From Chloroflexota bacterium (GTDB lineage Bacteria; Chloroflexota; Anaerolineae; UBA4142): a stretch of 32,910 nucleotides of DNA. Each line of letters begins with the position of its first letter. Position 1 is the first letter of the stretch. The stretch is taken from positions 1,267 through 34,176 of the forward strand of contig JAMCRS010000465.1 of NCBI GenBank assembly GCA_023380675.1. The letters run 5' to 3'. This document shows, piece after piece, positions 18,823 to 26,868 of the stretch. The position numbers and the translations under genes were made by a program. The notes below the pieces were generated by a model that saw only the letters and a list, made by a program, of their open reading frames with translations, did not search any database and was not told the DNA's origin.

Positions 18823-19245
18823 CTACTCCTCGATTCCATCCGGATCGATGGAACCGTAGTGAAGCTCGGTCGTCAGAGCGATCTGCCTCGATTCGCGCCG
18901 GGCGATCTTGTCCATCGTTTCGCCGAGAACGTCGGCACGGTCTGAGGTCGCCGACAGCTCGCGCTTGCTTGGCTCGACGCTCAGGATCGTCACCGTTTGT
19001 TCTGCGCCGGAAGGGGGAAGGTACTGAACCGTTTCTCCGCTGGAGCGACCGAGGATGGCCTGAGCCAAGGGAGCGCGGTCGCTCATCAGCCCGGCAGAGA
19101 AATCGGACCGCCTGTCGGGAACCAGGTCAAACTCCAAGCGTTCGCTGGCGCCGGCCTTGACTTTAATGATCACGTGCGTTCCGACGGCGACACAGAGACC
19201 GGGCGAGTCCGCTGGGTTTTTCGATACGATCAGATCATTCGACAT
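18823..19245 (-). CDS. Stand-alone GreA/GreB C-terminal-domain protein
   Basis: Predicted product of 140 residues; ATG at 19245 with no Shine-Dalgarno, about 20 nt after the predicted transcript start. Residues about 50-95 (SDFSAGLMSDRAPLAQAILGRSSGETVQYLPPSG) match the FKBP-like C-terminal domain of Gre factors, with the typical 'PL..A.LG...GE.V' turn. The long N-terminal coiled coil that reaches into the RNA polymerase channel is absent. An N-terminal strand-rich segment (LCVAVGTHVIIKV) and a helical C-terminus replace it. It may bind RNA polymerase without cleavage stimulation, like Rnk-type proteins; that is inference. A good promoter precedes it. Confidence 0.65.
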   Translation of the reverse strand: MSNDLIVSKNPADSPGLCVAVGTHVIIKVKAGASERLEFDLVPDRRSDFSAGLMSDRAPLAQAILGRSSGETVQYLPPSGAEQTVTILSVEPSKRELSATSDRADVLGETMDKIARRESRQIALTTELHYGSIDPDGIEE

Positions 19246-19271
19246 GGTTTTTCACACAATTCCGCTTGCGG

Positions 19272-19300
19272 AAAATAGCCCAATTCTAATGGGTTGTCAA
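19272..19300 (-). promoter_or_regulatory. Sigma-70-type promoter for the Gre-domain gene
   Basis: Minus strand: TTGACA (19300-19295), 17-bp spacer, TATTTT (19277-19272). The predicted start near 19265 leaves a leader of about 20 nt without a Shine-Dalgarno before ATG 19245. Confidence 0.6.
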
Positions 19301-19371
19301 GCGGGATGCTAGCACCCGTGTTCATGCTCCTCTATACTCGGCCGATTCGTCACCGGGTACCGATTCCTCTC

Positions 19372-19399
19372 TTGACGTGCGCCAACCCCGTTTTACAAT
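19372..19399 (+). promoter_or_regulatory. Sigma-70-type promoter for the secreted protein gene
   Basis: TTGACG (19372-19377), 16-bp spacer, TACAAT (19394-19399). The start would be near 19406, about 11 nt before the ATG at 19417, so AGAGG (19406-19410) lies at the very 5' end of the message. Confidence 0.55.
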
Positions 19400-19416
19400 A
19401 GGTCCAGAGGTAATGG

Positions 19417-20418
19417 ATGAACGTTCGCTGGCTGGCGCTGTCCACGATCGGCCTCTGCGTCATCGTTCTCGTCACCACGCTCGCGATTCAAGCCGCTCCG
19501 CTGCTCGCGCGCGGGCAGGCGCCGCAGGTCTCGTCGAACCTGTATTTGCCCTTCATCGCGCGTCCCGACGCGATCCCGACGGGTCCCACGCTCGGCGGGT
19601 GCGCGATGTTCCCCGCGGACAACCCTTGGAACCGCGACATCTCGAGCGATCCGGTCGATCCCAATTCTGCCAATTACATCGCGAGCATCGGCGCTTCGAC
19701 GCATCTCCACGCGGACTTTGGGGCGGACCCAACGTACGGCATCCCCTACACGGTCGTACCCGGCACGCAGCCTTTCGTACCGATCACGTTTACCGCGTAC
19801 GGAAGCGAAAGCGATCCGGGGCCGTACCCGGTCCCGCCGGATGCGCCGGTCGAAGCCGGCAGCGACCGGCATGTGCTCACGCTCGATTCAGGCAACTGCA
19901 CGCTGTACGAGATGTATAATGCGTCGAAAGACGCCGGCGGACCGGGTTGGTTCGCGGATTCCGGCGCGGTATTCGATCTGAGCTCGAACGCGCTCCGGCC
20001 GGACGGCTGGACGTCCGCGGATGCGGCCGGCTTGCCGATATTACCGGGACTGGTCCGCTACGACGAGGTCGCCGCTGCTGCGATCATTCACGCGCTGAGA
20101 TTCACGGTTGCCCAGACGCAGAAGGCGTACGTGCACCCGGCAACGCACTATGCCAGCAGCAGCACGAACGCGAATCTTCCGCCGATGGGAATGCGCGTGC
20201 GGCTCAGGGCGAGTTACGACATTTCGGGATTCACCGGCGAGGCGCGCGTCGTACTGAACGCGCTGAAGAAGTACGGCATGATGGTCGCGGACAATGGATC
20301 GAACTGGTATATCAGCGGTTCGACCGACACCCGCTGGAACGACGATGACCTCAACCAGCTCAAGACGGTGCCGGGAAGCGCGTTCGAGGTCGTACGCCTG
20401 GGGACGCTCTACAAATGA
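19417..20418 (+). CDS. Conserved secreted protein of unknown function
   Basis: Predicted product of 333 residues; ATG at 19417 after AGAGG at 6 nt. A signal peptide (WLALSTIGLCVIVLVTTLAIQA) is followed by a short SSNLYLPFIAR segment, then a compact domain. Its motifs are CAMFPADNPWN, DPNSANYIASIGA, THLHADFG, the acidic SESDPGPYPVPPDAP, NCTLYEMYNA, and NALRPDGWTSADAAGLPIL followed by PGLVRYDEV. I recognise these motifs as a recurring family in Chloroflexota and Actinobacteria secretomes but know of no tested function. Two cysteines could form a disulfide. The many conserved Asp, Glu, His and Trp residues would suit a carbohydrate-active enzyme, but that is a guess. Confidence 0.75.
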   Translation: MNVRWLALSTIGLCVIVLVTTLAIQAAPLLARGQAPQVSSNLYLPFIARPDAIPTGPTLGGCAMFPADNPWNRDISSDPVDPNSANYIASIGASTHLHADFGADPTYGIPYTVVPGTQPFVPITFTAYGSESDPGPYPVPPDAPVEAGSDRHVLTLDSGNCTLYEMYNASKDAGGPGWFADSGAVFDLSSNALRPDGWTSADAAGLPILPGLVRYDEVAAAAIIHALRFTVAQTQKAYVHPATHYASSSTNANLPPMGMRVRLRASYDISGFTGEARVVLNALKKYGMMVADNGSNWYISGSTDTRWNDDDLNQLKTVPGSAFEVVRLGTLYK

Positions 20419-20438
20419 CGGTGATCGCCACGGAAACA

Positions 20439-20474
20439 GAACGCGCAGGCCGTGAGGTTATGGCCTGCGCGTTC
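20439..20474. terminator. Bidirectional hairpin between convergent genes
   Basis: A perfect 13-bp inverted repeat, GAACGCGCAGGCC (20439-20451) and GGCCTGCGCGTTC (20462-20474), with a 10-nt loop. It fills most of the 66-bp gap between the secreted protein gene and the convergent dehydrogenase gene. No T-run follows. Confidence 0.6.
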
Positions 20475-20484
20475 CCGGCCAGCC

Positions 20485-21498
20485 TCACCCCATGACAACC
20501 ATCGTCTTGAGCCGGGTGGGGTCGTCCCAGGTGTCAAAGACGCGGGGATAGTTTGCGAGCGGCACCCGGTGTGAGACCAGATTGTCCGCGCGCACGCGCC
20601 GGGTCGCCAAGAGCTCGAGCGCCTGCGCCTGGGTCAGCGGATTGTTGAACGATCCGACCAGCTTGAGCTCGTTTTCGTTAATGTCGAATGGATTGATCTC
20701 GATCCGACCTTGCTTCGGACTCACTCCGAACAGTACGACGGTACCGCCGCGGCGGGCGTAGAGTGGACTGCTCGTCTGCACGGCCAAGTTGCCCGTGCAC
20801 TCGTAGACCACGTCCGCGCCAATGCGCCTGATCTTTTTCAATTCCGCGGCCACGTCCTGCCGAGTCGGATCGACGACGTGGGTGGCGCCGTTCTCGAGCG
20901 CGAGGCGCCGCCGGAACTCGACTGGCTCGCTGACGATAATGTTGGCCGCCCCCGCGTGCGCGGCGCATTGCATCAGCAGATTGCCGATGCTCCCCGCGCC
21001 CAGGACCAGGACGGTGTCTCCCAACTGCGCCGGTCCTACCTCCAGGCCGCGCACGACACACGCCAGCGGCTCGCAAAAGGCCGCTTCTTCGAAGGTCAAG
21101 GAATCTGGCACGCGGTAGACGTTCGTCGCCGGCGCGACCGAATACTCGGCGGCGCCCCCGTTGATCGTGATGCCGAGGGTCACCAGGTTTTCACACAGGT
21201 GCTCGCTCCCCATTCGGCAGTAATCACAACGATGGCAAACGATGTTCGGGTCTACCGTCACCTTGTCACCTGCCTTGAGATCCCGCACCTCCTTGCCGAC
21301 CTCGACAACTTCGCCCGCGTATTCGTGTCCCAGTACGACGGGATAATTCGCGTAATATCCTCCGGTAAAGAGCGTATGCTCCGTCCCGCACACCCCGCAG
21401 GCTTTGACCTTGATCAGGACCTCGTTTGGGCCTGGCGCCGGCATGTCTAGTTCCTTCACTTGCACATCGCCGGGGCTGTAGATGACGGCTGCTTTCAT
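20485..21498 (-). CDS. Zinc-dependent alcohol/polyol dehydrogenase (MDR family)
   Basis: Predicted product of 337 residues; ATG at 21498 after AAGGAG at ideal spacing. Catalytic zinc ligands are visible: Cys37 in ACGVCGTEH and His58-Glu59 in GHEYAG. The structural zinc site is Cys88, Cys91, Cys94 and Cys102 (CHRCDYCRMGSEHLC). A Rossmann GAGSIG motif binds NAD(P). The best match is the sorbitol/threonine/L-iditol dehydrogenase group, which oxidises a polyol or sugar alcohol. It diverges from the DeoR regulator, sharing a 289-bp control region, so it is probably part of the same regulon as the catabolic operon. The exact substrate is not evident. Confidence 0.88.
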   Translation of the reverse strand: MKAAVIYSPGDVQVKELDMPAPGPNEVLIKVKACGVCGTEHTLFTGGYYANYPVVLGHEYAGEVVEVGKEVRDLKAGDKVTVDPNIVCHRCDYCRMGSEHLCENLVTLGITINGGAAEYSVAPATNVYRVPDSLTFEEAAFCEPLACVVRGLEVGPAQLGDTVLVLGAGSIGNLLMQCAAHAGAANIIVSEPVEFRRRLALENGATHVVDPTRQDVAAELKKIRRIGADVVYECTGNLAVQTSSPLYARRGGTVVLFGVSPKQGRIEINPFDINENELKLVGSFNNPLTQAQALELLATRRVRADNLVSHRVPLANYPRVFDTWDDPTRLKTMVVMG

Positions 21499-21619
21499 CT
21501 TGGTCTCCTTTGGAATAGGGTCAATGTTCCAAGCACAAGTCGGGGCGCGACAACCAGACCGCTTTTCGCGGCAGGCTTTGGCGGGACATCGCATTCTGCG
21601 TGTCGTGCATTTTGACACT

Positions 21620-21648
21620 ATTTTACACGTAAAGTGAACGAATGGCAA
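21620..21648 (-). promoter_or_regulatory. Promoter for the dehydrogenase gene
   Basis: Minus strand: TTGCCA (21648-21643), 17-bp spacer, TAAAAT (21625-21620). The spacer carries TTCGTTCAC, which resembles one arm of the operator at 21719-21732. The leader is about 115 nt. Confidence 0.5.
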
Positions 21649-21687
21649 ATCCGGAACCAATTTTCTGTTCAAATGGACGTTAGAGTA

Positions 21688-21716
21688 TTGACATCACATC
21701 AGAATAGTGCGATAAT
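21688..21716 (+). promoter_or_regulatory. Promoter for the deoR-led catabolic operon
   Basis: TTGACA (21688-21693), 17-bp spacer, GATAAT (21711-21716): close to the sigma-70 consensus. The start point near 21723 falls inside the palindrome at 21719-21732, so a bound repressor would block initiation. Confidence 0.65.
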
Positions 21717-21718
21717 AT

Positions 21719-21732
21719 TGTTCGAACGAACA
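21719..21732. promoter_or_regulatory. Probable DeoR-family operator
   Basis: TGTTCG-AA-CGAACA is a perfect palindrome with a 2-nt centre, flanked by AT-rich bases. Its TTCG...CGAA arms match the general pattern of DeoR/GlpR operators, though with a shorter spacer than GlpR. It overlaps the predicted start point and lies about 55 bp before the regulator gene, as expected for autoregulation. Confidence 0.55.
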
Positions 21733-21787
21733 TATAGTCACGTCTGCGGTCACGCGCAGAAGCTCGGCCGGGAGGAGTCCGCTGCCG

Positions 21788-22564
21788 ATGAACAAGTCTA
21801 CCCTGTCGCAGCGCCAGCGGCGCATCATAGAGATCAGCCAGACACAAAGCACTCTATCAGTGCCAGATATCGCCAATCTCTTTTCCGTATCGGAAATGAC
21901 CATCCGGCGTGATTTGCGCCAGCTCGACCACGCGGGACTGCTCCGGCGGATCCATGGCGGCGCCATCGCCGACCGCGGACGCAGCTATGAGCCGGCCTAT
22001 ATGACGCGCGCGGGTGAACAGACCAAGCAAAAAGAGGCGATCGGCCGGTACGCGGCCGGGCTGGTCGCCGAAGGCGACAGCATCGTCCTGGATGTCGGCA
22101 CCACTACTTTGGAGATCGCGCGCTGCTTGGCCGGCATGCAGAATCTCACCATTCTCACATCCAGTCTCCGAATCGCCAACGTGCTGGCCGACTCCCCGGG
22201 CGTGCGTCTGATCGTCACCGGCGGCGTCCTGCGCAGCGGCGAGCAATCGTTGGTGGGCCACCTTGCCGAGCGGGCGCTGCAGGACTTTCACGTCGACAAG
22301 GCGTTGATCGGCGTGGGGGGCATCGATCCACAGAACGGCCTGACCGAATTCAACCTGGAAGACTCGTTGGTCAAGCGCGTCATCGTCGAACACGCGAAGA
22401 AGGTCATCGTGGCCACGGACAGCTCCAAGCTCGGACGGACGTGTCTGAACTCCGTCGCCCCGCTTGCGCGAGTCGACGTCGTGGTGACCGACGAGGCTGC
22501 CTCTCCCGCTATTGTTAACTCGATCCGTCAAAAAGGCATCGACGTGATCGTCGTGCCGGTTTGA
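21788..22564 (+). CDS. DeoR-family transcriptional repressor
   Basis: Predicted product of 258 residues; ATG at 21788 with GGGAGGAG about 11 nt before. An N-terminal winged helix-turn-helix covers about residues 6-60 (LSVPDIANLFSVSEMTIRRD, then HAGLLRRIHGGA). The DeoRC sensor domain follows, with the phosphosugar-binding pattern DVGTTTLEIARCL, TGGVLRSGEQSLVG, IGVGGIDPQNGLTE and ATDSSKLG. Such regulators repress sugar-use genes until a phosphorylated sugar binds. It is first in the run of catabolic genes and divergent from the dehydrogenase, so it most likely controls both through the palindrome at 21719-21732. Confidence 0.92.
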   Translation: MNKSTLSQRQRRIIEISQTQSTLSVPDIANLFSVSEMTIRRDLRQLDHAGLLRRIHGGAIADRGRSYEPAYMTRAGEQTKQKEAIGRYAAGLVAEGDSIVLDVGTTTLEIARCLAGMQNLTILTSSLRIANVLADSPGVRLIVTGGVLRSGEQSLVGHLAERALQDFHVDKALIGVGGIDPQNGLTEFNLEDSLVKRVIVEHAKKVIVATDSSKLGRTCLNSVAPLARVDVVVTDEAASPAIVNSIRQKGIDVIVVPV

Positions 22565-22622
22565 CCGTCCCCTCGTTTCACAACCGCCAGCTCCATTCAC
22601 ACTGCACGCGGAGGTAATGGAC

Positions 22623-23468
22623 ATGTCCGATTGGACGCAACAATTGTTCCGGGTCGGCAAGCCGGTGATTGCCATGGCCCACATCCCGGCGCTGCCGGGC
22701 ACCCCGCGCTACAATGCGGACGCTGGCATGCGCGGCCTCGTCGATTCCGTCCGGCGCGATATCCGCCACCTGCTCGACGGGGGGGTGGACGCGATCATGT
22801 ACTCGAACGAGGACGATCGACCGTACACGCTGCACGCAGAGGTCGAGCAGGTGGCGGCGATGACGCGCGTCATCTGCGATACGCGGCCCGAAGGCGTGCC
22901 CTTTGGCGTGGACTTGATGTGGGACCCCAAGGCGTCGATGGCTATAGCCGCAACGACCGGTGCGTCCTTCATCCGCGAAGTCATCACGGGCGCCTACGAA
23001 TCGGATATGGGGCTGTGGACGCCGAGCGCGGCGGACACGCTGCGCCTGCGCCGACAGCTCAGCGCGGAACACGTTCGCGTCTTTTTCAACATCGCTCCCG
23101 AGTTCTGCTCGACGCTCGGAAGCCGCACGGTCGCGCAGCGTGCCAAGAGCGCCGTCGTCTCTTCCCTCGCCGACGGCATTTTGGTTTCCGGCTTGATGGC
23201 AGGGGCCGAGGTCGACGTGTCCCAGCTGCGACAAGCGAAAGCAGCGGTCGGTCCCGAGGTACCGGTTTTTTCCAACACCGGCGCACGTCTGGACAACATC
23301 CGCGACGTGCTCGCCGCGGCCGACGGCGTCATCGTCGCGTCCAGCCTGAAGGTAGACGGCCAGACGTGGAACCCGGTCGATCCGGCGCGCGTCAAAGCTT
23401 TTGTGAACGAGGTCCGATCTGCCCGGGCGGCGGCCTCACGTGACCGCGAACCTCTTCCGTCCCAATAG
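22623..23468 (+). CDS. BtpA/SgcQ family TIM-barrel protein
   Basis: Predicted product of 281 residues. Two in-frame ATGs exist (22617 and 22623); GGAGG at 22610-22614 favours 22623 (MSDWTQQLFRVGKP). Family marks: PVIAMAHIPALPGTPRY, a GGVDAIMYSNEDDRPY segment, GVDLMWDPKASMAIAATTGASF, RVFFNIAPEF and PVFSNTGARLDNI. BtpA was linked to photosystem I build-up in cyanobacteria, and SgcQ lies in sugar-phosphotransferase clusters; the biochemical role remains unclear. Here it sits second in a sugar operon, 58 bp after the regulator, which fits a metabolic (sugar-phosphate) role rather than photosynthesis. Confidence 0.85.
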   Translation: MSDWTQQLFRVGKPVIAMAHIPALPGTPRYNADAGMRGLVDSVRRDIRHLLDGGVDAIMYSNEDDRPYTLHAEVEQVAAMTRVICDTRPEGVPFGVDLMWDPKASMAIAATTGASFIREVITGAYESDMGLWTPSAADTLRLRRQLSAEHVRVFFNIAPEFCSTLGSRTVAQRAKSAVVSSLADGILVSGLMAGAEVDVSQLRQAKAAVGPEVPVFSNTGARLDNIRDVLAAADGVIVASSLKVDGQTWNPVDPARVKAFVNEVRSARAAASRDREPLPSQ

Positions 23469-23520
23469 CTCGCCGAAACCGTTTCCTCTCCACTCACCCG
23501 GAAAAAGGCCGCAGGCAGAA

Positions 23521-25023
23521 ATGATGGAACACGTCATCGGCATCGATATCGGAACGACGGGCACGAAGGCGATTGCGCTGCACGTCGAGCGCGGGATCGT
23601 CGCCGAAGCCGTCGCACCGGCGTCGCTCGCTTCGCCACAGCCCGGGTGGGCCGAAGAGGACCCGCGCGAATGGTGGAACAACGTCGGGACGGTCGTCAGG
23701 GCCGGCCTAGAGCGGGCGCGCCTCGAGCCGTCGCAAATCGCGGCGGTCGGCGTCAGCGGCATGGTCCCCACGCTCATCCTGATGGATGCCAAGGGCGAGG
23801 TAATCCGGCCTTCCATTCAGCAGAACGATGCCCGGTCGTATCGGGAGATCGACGTTTTCCAGTCTCGCTTCGATCCTGCCGACGTGCTCGCGCGGACCGG
23901 CAGCGCCATCACTCAGCAGAGCATCGGGCCGAAGCTGTATTGGTTGGCGCAACACGAGCCGGACGCGATGGCACGCGCGCGTCACGTCATGGGCTCGTAC
24001 GACTATGTCGTCTACTGCCTGACCGGCGAGTTCTCGTGCGAGCGCAATTGGGCGCTCGAAAGCGGTCTGTTCGACCTCGGGCGTGAAGACTGGGACGACG
24101 CTTTCCTTGCCTTCAGTCGAATCGATCGCACGTGGCTGGGACAGGTCCGCTGGCCGAGCGAAATCGCTGGCCGCGTGACACCGGGCGCGGCGAAACAGAC
24201 CGGGCTGGCGGTCGGAACGCCGGTCGTGGCCGGCAGCGCCGATCACATCGCCTCTGCCTTTTCGGCGGGGCTCAAAGCGCCCGGCGACCTGCTCGTGAAA
24301 TTGGGCGGGGCGGGGGACATTCTGTTCAGCCTGGACGAGCCCTTGGTCGACCCGCGGCTGTTCTTGGACTATCACGTCATCCCGGGAAAATACTTTGTCA
24401 ACGGCTGCATGGCGTCGAGCGGAAGCCTCATCAAATGGTTCCGCCAGCAGTTCGCGCCCGATTGCGACTACGCCACGCTGGATAAGGAAGCGGCCGCCGT
24501 GCCGGCCGGCAGCCAGGGACTGATTCTCCTCCCCTACTTTCTTGGGGAAAAGACACCGATCAACGACCCGCTTGCCCGCGGCGTGCTATTTGGGCTGACG
24601 CTGAGCCACACACGCGCGCACGTCTATCGCGCCGTTCTCGAAGGCATTTCCTTTGGATTCAACCACCATCTTGAAGTACTGGCCGAACGAGGCTTGCACG
24701 CGGTCCGGGCGCGGGTGACGAACGGAGGCGCGCAATCGCATTTGTGGAAACAAGTCACCGCCGACATCCTGGGGGTCCCGCTCGAACAGATCGCCGCCCA
24801 TCCGGGGTCCTCGCTCGGCGCTGCGTTCGTCGCGGGCAAGGGAGTCGGAGTGTTTCCGGAATGGAGCGAGATCGAACGGTTCGTGTCTATCCATTCCGTC
24901 GTGGAGCCTGATCCGGGCGCCCACGCGCGCTACGCCGAGCTGTTCAAGCTCTACCGTAGCTTGTATCTCGACCTGAAAATGGACTTTGGCCGCTTGAATG
25001 AAATTGCCGGGAGTGGATCATGA
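23521..25023 (+). CDS. FGGY-family carbohydrate kinase (xylulokinase-like)
   Basis: Start taken at ATG 23521 (MMEHVIGIDIGTTGTKAIAL) with AGG 5-7 nt before; a longer reading overlaps the BtpA gene. The product has 500 residues. The N-terminal phosphate-1 motif IGIDIGTTGTKA opens the first actin-like domain, which has GVSGMVPTLILMD and the substrate-side IQQNDARS. The second domain carries GSADHIASAFSAG, LLPYFLGEKTPINDP and TNGGAQSHLWKQVTADILG. The family phosphorylates pentuloses, polyols or ketoses with ATP. It overlaps the next gene by ATGA, so both are co-translated. Xylulose, ribulose, erythritol or another polyol-derived ketose are all possible. Confidence 0.88.
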   Translation: MMEHVIGIDIGTTGTKAIALHVERGIVAEAVAPASLASPQPGWAEEDPREWWNNVGTVVRAGLERARLEPSQIAAVGVSGMVPTLILMDAKGEVIRPSIQQNDARSYREIDVFQSRFDPADVLARTGSAITQQSIGPKLYWLAQHEPDAMARARHVMGSYDYVVYCLTGEFSCERNWALESGLFDLGREDWDDAFLAFSRIDRTWLGQVRWPSEIAGRVTPGAAKQTGLAVGTPVVAGSADHIASAFSAGLKAPGDLLVKLGGAGDILFSLDEPLVDPRLFLDYHVIPGKYFVNGCMASSGSLIKWFRQQFAPDCDYATLDKEAAAVPAGSQGLILLPYFLGEKTPINDPLARGVLFGLTLSHTRAHVYRAVLEGISFGFNHHLEVLAERGLHAVRARVTNGGAQSHLWKQVTADILGVPLEQIAAHPGSSLGAAFVAGKGVGVFPEWSEIERFVSIHSVVEPDPGAHARYAELFKLYRSLYLDLKMDFGRLNEIAGSGS

Positions 25024-25823
25024 TCGATTTAGCTAACAAGGTAGCCCTCTTGACCGGCGCGGGCACGGGCATCGGACGCGCTTCAGCGCTGGCGCTGGCG
25101 AAGGCGGGCGCACGTCTCGCCGTTACGGACATCGACCGGGAGTCCGTCCGCGGTCTGGCGGACGAAATCAACGCCGGGAAGGGATCTTGCATCTCGGCGA
25201 AACTGGATGTGACGCAGCCGGAAACGGCGCAGGCCGCGCTGGACGCAGCGCTCGCCAAATGGGGACGGATCGACATCTGGTACAACAACGCCGGCGTGAG
25301 CACGATGAACCGTTTTGTGGACCTGACCGAGCGGGACTGGGATTTCAACATGGACATCAATGCCAAGGGGGTGTTCTTGTGCTCGCAGGTCGCGGTCCGG
25401 CAGATGGCGCGGCAAGCGCCCGATCCGGCCAACGGGCTGCGGGGCAAGATCATCAATACCGCCAGCATGGCGGGCAAGCGGGGCAACGCGCCTTACCTGG
25501 CCCACTACGTTGCGAGCAAGTTCGCCGTCGTCGGCCTGACGCAGGCAATGGCGGGCGAGCTGGCACCCCTCGGGATCACGGTCAATTCGGTTTGTCCGGG
25601 TTACGTGCGGACGAGCATGCAGGAACGTGAGGTGCGCTGGGAGGCGGAGCTGCGCGGGATGAAGGTGGACGAAATCCGCCAGCTTTACATCGCGGACACC
25701 CCGCTCAAGCGGCTCGAGACCGCCGAAGACGTGGCGAATATCGTGCTCTTCCTTGCGTCGCCGCTCTCCGACTTTGTTACGGGTGTCTCGGTGAGCGTGA
25801 ACGGCGGTTCGTACATGGATTGA
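25020..25823 (+). CDS. Short-chain dehydrogenase/reductase
   Basis: Predicted product of 267 residues; ATG overlaps the kinase stop (ATGA). It is a classical SDR: cofactor motif TGAGTGIGR (12-20), an Asp at the end of strand 2 (VTDID) suggesting NAD rather than NADP, NNAGV (89-93), catalytic Asn113, Ser149, Tyr163 and Lys167 (YVASK), and PGYVRT. The C-terminus FVTGVSVSVNGGSYMD is typical. It most likely interconverts a polyol and a ketose, or oxidises a sugar, feeding the adjacent kinase. Confidence 0.9.
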   Translation: MIDLANKVALLTGAGTGIGRASALALAKAGARLAVTDIDRESVRGLADEINAGKGSCISAKLDVTQPETAQAALDAALAKWGRIDIWYNNAGVSTMNRFVDLTERDWDFNMDINAKGVFLCSQVAVRQMARQAPDPANGLRGKIINTASMAGKRGNAPYLAHYVASKFAVVGLTQAMAGELAPLGITVNSVCPGYVRTSMQEREVRWEAELRGMKVDEIRQLYIADTPLKRLETAEDVANIVLFLASPLSDFVTGVSVSVNGGSYMD

Positions 25824-25862
25824 CGCGAGGCATCACAGCCCGCTCGATCAAGGAGAGGACCG

Positions 25863-26768
25863 ATGGCAAAGAACCTGGTGCTGGGGACGAATGTCGGATT
25901 TGCGAACCGGGCATTTCCGGAGCCGGCCGCGTGGGCGCAAATCGTGGCCCGCGATCTGGGTCTGAAGGAGGTGCAGTTTTCCTTCGACCTGCTCGATCCT
26001 CTGCTGCCGGAGCCGGGGCGCAGCGCCGCCTGCTACGAGATTACGAGCGCCGTAACGAAGTACGGTCTGACGATGCACTCTACTTTTACCGGCGGTATCA
26101 TTTATTCGCAGAACCACCTGGCTCATCCCAATCCCAACGTCCGCGCCCAGGCGAACAGTTGGTATCAAGGCGCGCTGCAAGTGACCAGCATGCTGGGCGC
26201 CGAAGGGTGCGGCGGACACGTCGGGGGAATGAGCGCGGCCGATTACGACGACCCGCGCAGGCGCGGATACGTCCGCAGTGAGCTGATCGAAGCGGTGCGC
26301 AACCTCACTCTGCTTGCGGCGCGACTGGGGCAGAAGTACTTTCTCTGGGAGTTTATGCCTTCGCCGCGTGAGATTCCGCACACGCCGGAAGAGGCCGTTG
26401 AGCTGATGCAGGAAGTGAACGAAGGGGCCGCGCTCCCGGTCTACCTGTGCTTCGACGTGGGGCACTGCAACTCGTATGACTTTGAGACGCCGGGCGACCC
26501 GCATGCCTGGCTGGAAAAACTGCTGCCCTACTCTCCGGTGGTGCACTTGCAGCAGACGGACGGCAAGGCAGATCACCATTGGCCCTTCTCGCGGGAGTAC
26601 GACACGGCGGGGATCGTCAAACCGCAGCGAATCGTCGACATCGTCAAGTCGTCGCCGTTCGAGACCGTGTACCTGCTGTTCGAGTTCGGTCACGCATTCG
26701 ACGCGCCGGACAGTCAAGTGATCGACGAACACAAGCAGAGCGTCGAGCGCTGGAGCAAATGGCTCTGA
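25863..26768 (+). CDS. Xylose-isomerase-like TIM barrel sugar isomerase/epimerase
   Basis: Predicted product of 301 residues; ATG at 25863 after AGGAGAGG. It has an AP-endonuclease-2/xylose-isomerase-type barrel. Candidate metal ligands appear in the usual order: Glu163 (WEFMP), Asp198 and His201 (CFDVGHCN), His228 (VHLQQTDG) and Glu274 (FEFGHAF). It probably isomerises or epimerises a sugar or sugar phosphate. The nearest named relatives I can think of are erythritol/tetrulose-phosphate or ketose epimerases, but the substrate is not fixed by sequence. It lies 39 bp after the SDR gene. Confidence 0.85.
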   Translation: MAKNLVLGTNVGFANRAFPEPAAWAQIVARDLGLKEVQFSFDLLDPLLPEPGRSAACYEITSAVTKYGLTMHSTFTGGIIYSQNHLAHPNPNVRAQANSWYQGALQVTSMLGAEGCGGHVGGMSAADYDDPRRRGYVRSELIEAVRNLTLLAARLGQKYFLWEFMPSPREIPHTPEEAVELMQEVNEGAALPVYLCFDVGHCNSYDFETPGDPHAWLEKLLPYSPVVHLQQTDGKADHHWPFSREYDTAGIVKPQRIVDIVKSSPFETVYLLFEFGHAFDAPDSQVIDEHKQSVERWSKWL

Positions 26769-26868
26769 AGCCGGGCGTGGACCGGCATGGAAAGGAGGGT
26801 GCCTATCGGGGGGAGCGTCTGTGCGTAACATCAAATCCGTCGAATTCGAAGGCGAATAGGAGGATCAG

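Noticed and set aside
26769..26868. Short coding start (AAGGAGGGTG) between the TIM-barrel and binding-protein genes
   Set aside because: The GTG frame stops after nine codons and shows no conserved feature.
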